Origin: Bryobacteraceae bacterium | GTDB taxonomy: Bacteria; Acidobacteriota; Terriglobia; Bryobacterales; Bryobacteraceae | Assembly: GCA_030039005.1 (NCBI GenBank) | Contig: JASHQT010000198.1 | Location: 1-12,387, forward strand | Length of the DNA stretch: 12,387 bases | Direction of reading: 5' to 3' | Shown here: positions 6,552-12,387 of the stretch, in pieces | Layout of the letters: the number at the start of each line of letters is the position of its first letter | Position numbering within the stretch: the first letter of the stretch is position 1 | Program-made: the position numbers and the translations under genes | The notes under the pieces: model-generated | Told to the model about the DNA's origin: nothing | Database searches by the model: none | The model's input: only the letters and a program-made list of their open reading frames with translations

Positions 6552-7088
6552 TCATCGCCGCAAGTGTTGAGTATCTCCGGACGAGGCCTGCATGGGCCGT
6601 ACGGAATGGCGGTCCACTTCGGCCGACACCGAGCGCCGTAGAAGGTTCACGGAGACCACCAGCCGGGTTTTTCCCTTTACCTCCATCAGGATGCCTTCGA
6701 CGCCCGTCAGCGGCCCTCGATCAATCAACACAGTCTGGCCCACCTGAACGTATGGATAGGGAGCAATCGGCAGCCCGGACTCCACCATCCTACGGACTCG
6801 TTCGATCTCTTCGTCGGGAATAGGTTGCGGGACCTTGCCGAATCCCACCACATCCACCACGCCGGGAACGGAAAGGACGGGAAGGCGATCGTTGGGGTCG
6901 AACCTACAGAACACATACCCCGGAAACAGGAACTTCTCGATGAGCTTCACCCGGTCCGACCAGCGTTGTTCCCTCCGATAGGAGGGAGCGAACGGCTCGT
7001 AGCCCCGCTCGCGCAAATGGGCCTGGCTGGTGCGCTCGTAGTTGGAGCGAAGGCGAAGGGCGAACCAGGGGTTAATGCCAGAAGGCAA
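6552..7088 (-). CDS. NusG-family transcription antiterminator paralogue (UpxY/RfaH type)
   Basis: 178-residue NusG-like protein. The N-terminal NGN domain begins at PWFALRLRSNYERTSQAHLRERG (split here: PWFALRLRSN, then YERTSQAHLRERG), continues with RRWSDR-like QRWSDRVKLIEK and FPGYVFCRFD (55-64), and ends around PDEEIERVRRMVESG. A KOW domain follows (about 116-166) with VGQTVLIDRGPLTGVEGI and a beta-strand run ending in VDRHSV. These proteins bind RNA polymerase and prevent pausing or termination; operon-specific paralogues such as UpxY and RfaH act on long surface-polysaccharide operons. The start is TTG 7088; the frame is open further upstream but has no ATG, GTG or TTG, and residues from 7088 fit the family N-terminus. 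It is divergent from the Ig/cytochrome gene, with no recognisable polysaccharide gene downstream. It could be the housekeeping NusG, but the lack of flanking secE/rplK genes and the divergent N-terminus favour a paralogue. Confidence 0.92.
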   Translation of the reverse strand: MPSGINPWFALRLRSNYERTSQAHLRERGYEPFAPSYRREQRWSDRVKLIEKFLFPGYVFCRFDPNDRLPVLSVPGVVDVVGFGKVPQPIPDEEIERVRRMVESGLPIAPYPYVQVGQTVLIDRGPLTGVEGILMEVKGKTRLVVSVNLLRRSVSAEVDRHSVRPMQASSGDTQHLRR

Positions 7089-7170
7089 GCGCGTCTCTAG
7101 TACTTTTTTTGAGGCAGTAACAAAATTTATCGAAATTCTAGATTGACGAAAGCCAGAAAGTTTGTCAACA

Positions 7171-7199
7171 TTTGCATTGGCCCATTACTTTCGTACTAT
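7171..7199 (+). promoter_or_regulatory. Possible promoter for the Ig/cytochrome gene
   Basis: TTTGCA (7171-7176) and TACTAT (7194-7199) lie 17 bases apart and each match the sigma70 consensus at 4 of 6 positions. Use of this site would give a leader of roughly 185 bases containing both inverted repeats of the region. Weak evidence. Confidence 0.22.
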
Positions 7200-7346
7200 A
7201 CGTCCCAAAGCCTGGAAAGGGACCGGCACCCACTCTTGTCCGTAGTACGGATACCCCCAATTTAGGCCAACCAGAACGCGGCGAGAACGAATACTAGACT
7301 ACGTGTAAACCTAAGTACCAATTAAGGCGAACCTGTGATGGCCAGG

Positions 7347-7369
7347 AACTTGGGTTAGTACTAACTTGG
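7347..7369. promoter_or_regulatory. 12-base perfect palindrome framed by 7-base direct repeats (operator candidate)
   Basis: GTTAGTACTAAC at 7354-7365 is a perfect palindrome. AACTTGG occurs at 7347-7353 and again at 7363-7369, a 16-base period. Directly before the start codon at 7390 there is also a tandem duplication ACCGAAC-ACCGAAC (7375-7388), and no Shine-Dalgarno sequence is visible. A dimeric regulator binding site or an mRNA leader structure are both possible; no known operator was recognised. Confidence 0.4.
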
Positions 7370-7389
7370 ACTAGACCGAACACCGAACT

Positions 7390-10300
7390 ATGCTATCGCA
7401 ACGTGTACTGTTACTCATATCAACTGCATCCTTCCTATTACCGGCTTCGAGCTTCGGCCAGGTTCAGCCGGGAACCATCACGCTGGGCTCAGGCCAGCAA
7501 CAGCAGTTCGTGTTGCAAGGCTACAATGGCCCAGTGACCTGGTCTGTGAATCCGCCGGTCGGCACCATTAGCCCCAGCGGGTTATACACGGCCCCCGTTC
7601 TGACTTCTTCTAGCGCTGGAATCGTATTTATTTATGCGACGGCCTCTAGCAGTGGTCTGTATTCGGCGATGGTGTTTCTGACTCCGGGCGCTCCCTCTCC
7701 GGTCAGCGGACCGGTTACGCAGCCACCGACCTCGCCTGCAAATCCAAGTCCGACTCCGACTCCAATAACGACTCCCACTGTCGGCCCAACCCCGGAACCG
7801 ATAACGACTTCGGGTCCAGGGTCCGCTCCGGGGCTCGGTGGTTCGATTTCGCTCGTTCCGGCCTCCATGGAGATTCAGGTTGGCCAATCGGTGGAGTTTT
7901 CTGTGATGCTGCAAGGCATCACGAACCCCGCGGTGCAATGGTCGCTCAGCCCCGATGTGGGGACACTGGTGAACGGAGTTTACACCGCGCCGTCGACGGT
8001 TTCCGGGGACACGCAGGTTACCATCACGGCGACGAGTCTGGTGAGCGGAGGAGTCAGCGGGACGGCAACGGTCTTGATCTTGCAACCGGTCACGCCGGTG
8101 ACGGTTTCACTCAGTGCCGCGGCTACCTCTGTGACCGCCGGTCAGTCCGTGACCCTTACGGCTGTCGTAACTGGCAGTGCCAATACGGGCGTTACTTGGC
8201 TGCTGACACCCAATATTGGGACCATCAACAACGGTGTATATATCGCGCCTGCCAGCGTCAGTGCAACAGAAAACATTGTAGTGACGGCAACCAGCCAGGC
8301 GGATCCGACCAAGAGCGCGTCGGTGTCCCTGGTCTTGAAACCGGCGCCCACTTTGCCGGCGACACCGGTGAGCGTTACCCTATCGCCGTCCACGGCATCG
8401 CTCGATGCGGGTCAAAGCGTGACATTTACCACCACGGTGAGCGGAACCTCGAATTCCAGCGTGACCTGGTCGCTGAACCCGCAGGTGGGCCAGATCAGCA
8501 ACGGCGTCTATCAAGCCCCGTCGACCATCAGCGCGCGGCAGACGGTTACCATCACGGCGACCAGCGGAGCGAATCCGACCCAAACCGCCAGCGCCAGCGC
8601 AGTCGTTACGCTAATCCCGGTTGCGATCACGATGTCTCCGGCCACCTCGACCGTGTTCGGAGGACAAACCGCGACCTACACAGCGACGGTGAGCGGAAGT
8701 TCCAACACCGCCGTCACGTGGTCGCTCAATCCCCAGGTAGGGACGATCACGAACGGAGTCTACCAAGCTCCGGCAACGATCCCCAGCCAGCAGACAGTGA
8801 CGATTACGGCGACCAGCGCCGCCGACCCCACTAAGACCGCTAACGCCACCGTATCGCTCGTACCCGTTTCGATTACGGTTGCGCCGAACTCGGTGTCGCT
8901 GGCGCCTGGGAAATCCGCCACCTTCACTGCGTCAATTACAGGCAGCAGCAATACGACGGTCAACTGGTCGATCAACCCGGCCACGGGGACGATCGTGAAC
9001 GGGGTTTACACGGCGCCCGCCACCGTTGCGGCCGCCCAGCAGGTAACGATTACTGCTACCAGCGTGGCGGATTCCACGAAAAGCGCCACTGCCACGGTCT
9101 CTCTGACCGCCAGTGCCAGCGCCCCCAGCACAACGCCATCCACCAACGCCAGCAGTACGTCAACCACCACCGTGACGCTGCCGGTGGAAGTGATGGGACC
9201 TGCCGGCACGACGGCAGCCGTTTCGGTGACGGTGCCCAGTGGCTCCAATCTCAGCGGATCGCTTACCCTATGGATGCAGATCCATGGCTTGAAATACGAC
9301 AGTGAAGCCAGCGTTCAGGTGAATAATTCCGCTTGGTTGCCGATCAGCACCGGGAATGTAACGCTGCTCGGAAACGCCGCGGCTTTCGGCGGAATTGGCG
9401 GGGGGTTCCATACCCTGCAGCTCACCATGAACCTGCCAGCGGGTAGCGTGGTGGCGGGAAGCAATACCATCACGTTCCAGTTCAACGGAACCGACGGCGT
9501 GGTAAGCGGGTACCGCGTGCTGGCGTTCAACATCCAGTCCGCTGGAACCAACCTAATTCCTTCTTCTCAGTTTGTGGAAGACGATCCCGATACCTGGCAG
9601 CCACCGTCCACGGCCGCTTCCGATATCGCGGCTGGGCAAGCGCTTTATCAAAGCGCAGCACTCACTACGGTGAACGGGCCGATTCAAGCCCACTGCTCGG
9701 ATTGCCACACGCAGGACGGACGCGACCTGAAATACTTTAACTACTCCAATCACTCGATCGAAGTCCGGTCGATGTTTCATGGCCTGACGGCCCAGCAAGG
9801 GGCTCAGATCGCCAGCTACATTCGGTCGCTGGATGTTCCCAACCCGGGACGCCCGTGGAACCCGCCGTATCAGCCGGGTCCGGGATTAGACTCTCAGCCG
9901 GTGGAGGACTGGTCTGCCGGCGCCGGGTTGGACGCAGTGCTCAACAACGATGGCGAGATGCTGCCTTACTTGACGCCGGGAGGCAGCACCGCCGGTTTTT
10001 CGGCGACGTCTTACCTGGATGCGCGCGAAACCCCGGTCGTCCTACAGTTGCCGGATTGGAACTCTTGGCTGCCAGTCATCCATCCCATGGACGCCTACGG
10101 CACCGCCTTCACTGACAGCCCCTTTAACACCTTGCTTGCGACCATCCGAGGCGTTCTACAGCCGAACTCGCCGACAGCGTATTCGGCCGCCCTGGGTGAC
10201 TTTTACAATTGGGTCCTCGCCTCGATGAATTTCATGTCGCTGCCGGCCGTTGCAAACACTGTGACCAGTGCGCCTACTGAACTCTACTCGATAGCCCTTT

Positions 10301-11103
10301 GGGAGATGGTCAAGCATTGGGAACTGAACCAAGAATTCGGGCTGGAAGGAATGCCCCAAGTTCCTTTCGGCGCCAAGGCCGATCTGCGGAGTTGGTATGG
10401 CAACAACGCCTTCTATACGGCTCCCAATATGATGCACATTGCGGATGGCCCCGGTAACGGTGTCGGCAACGGATCCGCGGTTACGAAAGCTTATTTCGAT
10501 AGCGCTTGGTACCAACTGCAACTCGTGCTGAACGACGGCCAGGGCACGCAAAGCGGACATAATCCTATAGACTACGGCTATGTGATCGGTGACGACTGGG
10601 CCCTGTTCGCCGAAGACGCTGGGCTGCCGGGAATGATGCTGCAACTGGAGATGCAAATCAAGGCCCTGCAAGAATTCACTCAGTCCGGGGTGGGTCCGCA
10701 AACACCCTACGGATTCCACCCGATCGACACGTCTCCGATGATGCTAGTGGATTTCAACAATGCGCAGCTTTGGTCGGCCACTCCCCCCGCAACCGAGGCC
10801 GCATTGACGCAGGCCTACACGCAAGCCTGGTTTAATCAGGTGTCTACGTATACGCCACAGCAGTTTTATGAGGGTGGCTGGGCAACTGCCACGGAGAATC
10901 CCGCCACGGACTTCTTCTCAACCACGTTCGGCGGGCAGGTTTGGTATATGCTCCCGAGGCTCCGCTACGTCGGGGTAGACCCGACCCTGACCTATCAGAT
11001 TTCAGCGTGGGCGGCCCAGATCTGGCCGCTGGGGAACTGGGCTTTGAATAACTCGGCAACCTGCACCGGAGGCCAAACTGCATCGACGTGCACATCGGAT
11101 TAG
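7390..11103 (+). CDS. Exported Ig-like repeat protein with mono-heme cytochrome c domain
   Basis: 1237 residues from ATG 7390; no ribosome site is visible. In order: signal peptide (1-24, ending LLPASSFGQ); a divergent Ig-like domain (about 27-97); a Pro/Thr linker (about 103-150); five tandem Ig-like domains (about 152-231, 236-317, 326-409, 410-491, 492-573) with consensus VTWSLNPQVGTI-x-NGVY-x-AP and VTITATS-x-ADPTK; a Ser/Thr linker (574-597); a beta-rich domain (about 597-717); a cytochrome c domain (about 728-816) with heme motif C769-S-D-C772-H773, possible axial Met795 and closing helix IASYIRSL; and an unrecognised region rich in Trp and Tyr (817-1237) ending with two Cys (1225, 1234). 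The protein is probably exported to the periplasm or cell surface, heme being attached outside the inner membrane. The repeats likely act as spacers or adhesive arms. Electron transfer is inferred; the C-terminal part may be catalytic, but no active site is recognised. Annotation pipelines may see only the repeats or only the heme domain. Confidence 0.92.
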   Translation: MLSQRVLLLISTASFLLPASSFGQVQPGTITLGSGQQQQFVLQGYNGPVTWSVNPPVGTISPSGLYTAPVLTSSSAGIVFIYATASSSGLYSAMVFLTPGAPSPVSGPVTQPPTSPANPSPTPTPITTPTVGPTPEPITTSGPGSAPGLGGSISLVPASMEIQVGQSVEFSVMLQGITNPAVQWSLSPDVGTLVNGVYTAPSTVSGDTQVTITATSLVSGGVSGTATVLILQPVTPVTVSLSAAATSVTAGQSVTLTAVVTGSANTGVTWLLTPNIGTINNGVYIAPASVSATENIVVTATSQADPTKSASVSLVLKPAPTLPATPVSVTLSPSTASLDAGQSVTFTTTVSGTSNSSVTWSLNPQVGQISNGVYQAPSTISARQTVTITATSGANPTQTASASAVVTLIPVAITMSPATSTVFGGQTATYTATVSGSSNTAVTWSLNPQVGTITNGVYQAPATIPSQQTVTITATSAADPTKTANATVSLVPVSITVAPNSVSLAPGKSATFTASITGSSNTTVNWSINPATGTIVNGVYTAPATVAAAQQVTITATSVADSTKSATATVSLTASASAPSTTPSTNASSTSTTTVTLPVEVMGPAGTTAAVSVTVPSGSNLSGSLTLWMQIHGLKYDSEASVQVNNSAWLPISTGNVTLLGNAAAFGGIGGGFHTLQLTMNLPAGSVVAGSNTITFQFNGTDGVVSGYRVLAFNIQSAGTNLIPSSQFVEDDPDTWQPPSTAASDIAAGQALYQSAALTTVNGPIQAHCSDCHTQDGRDLKYFNYSNHSIEVRSMFHGLTAQQGAQIASYIRSLDVPNPGRPWNPPYQPGPGLDSQPVEDWSAGAGLDAVLNNDGEMLPYLTPGGSTAGFSATSYLDARETPVVLQLPDWNSWLPVIHPMDAYGTAFTDSPFNTLLATIRGVLQPNSPTAYSAALGDFYNWVLASMNFMSLPAVANTVTSAPTELYSIALWEMVKHWELNQEFGLEGMPQVPFGAKADLRSWYGNNAFYTAPNMMHIADGPGNGVGNGSAVTKAYFDSAWYQLQLVLNDGQGTQSGHNPIDYGYVIGDDWALFAEDAGLPGMMLQLEMQIKALQEFTQSGVGPQTPYGFHPIDTSPMMLVDFNNAQLWSATPPATEAALTQAYTQAWFNQVSTYTPQQFYEGGWATATENPATDFFSTTFGGQVWYMLPRLRYVGVDPTLTYQISAWAAQIWPLGNWALNNSATCTGGQTASTCTSD
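7843..9108 (+). repeat. Five tandem Ig-like domain repeats (about 82 codons each)
   Basis: In-frame tandem units at about 7843-8082, 8095-8340, 8365-8616, 8617-8862 and 8863-9108. Each carries the W-S-x-x-P-x-x-G-x-I and N-G-V-Y-x-A-P signature. Units four and five share SLNPQVG and VTITATS and are also close at the DNA level; the first two units are more diverged and joined by proline-containing spacers. The pattern fits growth of the array by local duplication, with recent copies at the C-terminal end. Confidence 0.85.
9694..9708 (+). other. Heme c attachment motif (CSDCH)
   Basis: Codons 769-773 of the large protein read Cys-Ser-Asp-Cys-His, the classic C-x-x-C-H site for covalent heme attachment. 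It is the only such motif in the protein, so one heme is expected. The context (ALYQSAAL before it, a Q-D-G-R run after it, and a helix IASYIRSL about 35 residues later) is that of a small class I-type cytochrome c domain. Confidence 0.85.
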
Positions 11104-11167
11104 CCCCGCACTGCTTTCCCGGGGGTAGGGACGATGAGGCTAGGTTGGCGACTTTTCGGACCGACAA

Positions 11168-11204
11168 GTCCCGACGGGCCTTTTCCAAGCCTCGGGTCCC
11201 TTTT
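11168..11204 (+). terminator. Possible rho-independent terminator after the Ig/cytochrome gene
   Basis: CCCGA (11170-11174) plus GGC (11177-11179) pair with GCC (11089-offset: 11189-11191) and TCGGG (11192-11196), with a 2-base bulge and a 9-base loop. A short CCC and then TTTT (11201-11204) follow. The stem is GC-rich but bulged and the T-run is short, so strength is uncertain. It lies 65 bases past the stop of the large gene and just before the next start. Confidence 0.4.
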
Positions 11205-11218
11205 AAGAAGTAAACACG

Positions 11219-12387
11219 ATGAAAAACGGGTCCTCGACTTACTTAGTTGCAGGACCCGAAACAAATTTCAGGCGAGTTTTCCAGCTTGCGGTACCAACGA
11301 TCTTAGCATCGTTATTGGCAACTTTCGGTGAAGGCCGACCCAGTACCGAGGAAGTGTCGGGAACCGGCATGTCTATGTGCTAGTTTCTTTCCGGACTGCG
11401 CAAGCGATCGTTTCTCGTGGGCAGCTCGACATTCCTTATGCCGAAGACTACACGTTGAAGGGCGAAGCTATTCGAAGTATGGCTTTGGTCAGCCGCTGTA
11501 CTTCATTCCTTTCGTTGTCGCTGGGAACGCGCTTTCCAGGGTCACGGGACGCCCTGCTGACGGCCTAACAGGATTCCTCATTTCTTTTGCGAATATTCCG
11601 TTCGCCATGGTGGGCTTGTTGGTCTTTGCCAAGCTCCTGCGGCTGTTCGGAGTGGCGGAAGTCCACTCGTCGCTTTTGGTGTTGGCACTGGGTCTTGCCA
11701 CCTTAGTCTGGGCATACACTGCGTCCGACTTTAGTGAGGCAATGCAGATGGGACTATTGATGCTGGCTGTGTATGGCGTGATCCGAGCCACCACGCGAGC
11801 CATCATCGTGGGAGGAGCGGCTTTCGCCTGGCTGTTTCTAGTGAAGCTGGTCTACATTACGTTTTTCCCGATCCTTAGCAGTCTATTTGTTTACGCGGTC
11901 GAGAGAATTACGCGGCCGGCTTCAAGGCACGGCTCTGTTTACTTTCCCTTTGGTGCTAGCTTGTGGACTCGATTTCTGGCTGAATGTCGTGCGATTTGGT
12001 AATCCATTGGAATCAGGATATGGCGGCGAAGCGGGCCTGTTTTTCCCAGCGCAGTTGTTCAGCACCATTCCCACACTTCTGGGCTCGCTCGACAAGGAGC
12101 TGTTTCTGTATAGCCCGATACTTATCCTCGGGATCTTTGGCTGGCCGTCGTTCTTCCGGAAATATCGCCCAGAAGCCATACTCTGCGGCGCCTTGATCAT
12201 CATCAACCTAGTAATAACGGGAGCTTGGCACTCACCGGAAGGGGGAGCCCGGGGGCCGCGCTTACTTGTGCCCTTGATTCCGTTGTGGCTGCTCCCGTCG
12301 GCGTTCCTGTTACAGCCGTGGCAACCGAGAAAGCACCTATGGGCTTTCGCATCCGTGGCTTTGGCGTCCTTGCTACTCCAAGTTCCA
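11219..12387 (+). pseudogene. Polytopic membrane protein resembling GT-C/GT39-like glycosyltransferases, reading frame broken three times, cut by window edge
   Basis: Coding-like sequence runs to the window end but changes frame. Part 1: ATG 11219 to stop 11381-11383, 54 residues, with one hydrophobic segment (VFQLAVPTILASLLATF) and then STEEVSGTGMSM; AAGAAG at 11205-11210 is a possible ribosome site. Part 2: frame of about 11377-11457, FRTAQAIVSRGQLDIPY. Part 3: about 11457-11925, EGRSYSKYGFGQPLYFIPF and several membrane helices, WAYTASDFSEAMQ; this frame stops at 12000-12002. Part 4: about 11926-12387, NVVRFGNPLESGYGGE, ELFLYSPILIL and GARGPRLLVPLIPLWLLP, open at the edge. In that order the pieces match large bacterial membrane proteins with 'YYSKYGxGQ', 'RFGxPLETGYG', 'LFLYSP' and 'GPRFLVP' motifs, often annotated as GT39-like glycosyltransferases or hypothetical proteins. 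The first two shifts look like single-base losses, the third like a gain. It is either decayed or contains assembly errors. Confidence 0.72.
11227..11258 (-). terminator. Perfect 8-bp inverted repeat followed by a T-run on the minus strand
   Basis: CGGGTCCT (11227-11234) and AGGACCCG (11251-11258) are perfect inverted repeats around a 16-base loop. Read on the minus strand, the stem is followed by TTTTTC, which is terminator-like in that direction, yet no minus-strand gene ends here. On the plus strand it lies inside the first codons of the membrane protein gene. CGGGTCC also occurs at 11193-11199, so the 3' arm could pair with either copy. Confidence 0.35.

Larger units (their letters stand above)
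7089..7389. promoter_or_regulatory. Divergent control region between NusG paralogue and Ig/cytochrome gene
   Basis: 301 bases without a gene, richer in A and T than its surroundings. It holds five GTAC cores (starting at about 7100, 7193, 7245, 7315 and 7358), more than the one or so expected by chance. The core at 7245 lies in the inverted repeat TCCGT-AGT-ACGGA (7239-7251), and the one at 7358 in a 12-base palindrome. A TTGACA box on the minus strand (7163-7168) could serve the nusG-like gene, though no -10 box lies at normal spacing (TAGAAT at 7135-7140 is 22 bases away). No riboswitch fold or ops/JUMPstart element was recognised. Confidence 0.5.

Noticed and set aside
6552..7088. Housekeeping NusG
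   Set aside because: No secE, rplK or rplA genes flank it, and it starts divergently from a surface protein gene; the context fits a specialised paralogue better, though this cannot be proven from the window.
7200..7340. Possible c-di-GMP riboswitch or other leader RNA before the large gene
   Set aside because: I looked for the conserved GEMM-type core and other common riboswitch signatures and saw none; only simple inverted repeats are present.
7938..8834. 298-codon plus-strand frame inside the Ig repeat region
   Set aside because: It is an out-of-frame reading of the repeats, with repeated Arg/Asp/Gly/His-rich words; it arises because repeat DNA lacks stops in that frame.
7843..9108. Could the regular repeats be a CRISPR array?
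   Set aside because: The units are about 246 bases, in frame and protein-coding with Ig-like sequence; there are no short identical repeats with unique spacers and no cas genes.

Overview
The window looks like chromosome of a Gram-negative acidobacterium, probably near the Solibacter/Bryobacter group. This is inferred from three things: a gene start matching the acidobacterial TIGR03435 family at the left edge, lipid A synthesis (LpxC), and a large secreted protein combining Ig-like repeats with cytochrome c. The protein-level calls come from reading motifs; no search was run. Non-ATG starts are common here (TTG or GTG in several genes).

Left part (1-4817). A truncated minus-strand TIGR03435-type gene diverges from a tightly packed plus-strand run of five genes: lpxC, a CDP-alcohol phosphatidyltransferase (pgsA-like), a two-helix membrane protein with a possible PH-like domain, a DUF218/YdcF-like protein, and an MdlA-type ABC exporter half. 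Gaps are 3, 31, about 50 and 49 bases, so this is probably one cell-envelope operon: outer-leaflet lipid A, phospholipid head groups, a membrane-anchored DUF218 enzyme and a lipid or drug exporter. The ABC half has Asp where the catalytic Walker B Glu normally sits, which points to a heterodimer whose partner is not next to it.

Middle (4810-7389). A minus-strand cyclase-family hydrolase converges on the ABC gene and overlaps it by 8 bases. Upstream lies a weakly supported minus-strand reading frame (5856-6290, possibly extending to 6437), then a full two-domain NusG paralogue of the UpxY/RfaH type (6552-7088, minus). Such antiterminators normally head exopolysaccharide operons, but no such genes follow here. 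A roughly 300-base AT-richer divergent region separates it from the next gene. It carries five GTAC cores, a 12-base perfect palindrome flanked by 7-base direct repeats, and a 7-base tandem duplication directly before the next start.

Right part (7390-12387). A 1237-residue exported protein has six Ig-like domains (the last five a tandem array), a Ser/Thr linker, a beta-rich domain, a mono-heme cytochrome c domain (CSDCH) and an unrecognised C-terminal domain of about 420 residues. A possible terminator follows. The window ends in a polytopic membrane protein gene resembling large GT-C/GT39-like membrane glycosyltransferases. It begins at an ATG at 11219, but its coding sequence is split over three reading frames, so it is a pseudogene or contains sequence errors. 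It is open at the right edge.

The most unusual items are the Ig-repeat/cytochrome c fusion, the NusG paralogue without a recognisable operon, the structured divergent control region, and the frame-broken membrane protein whose true N-terminus lies in a short overlooked frame.
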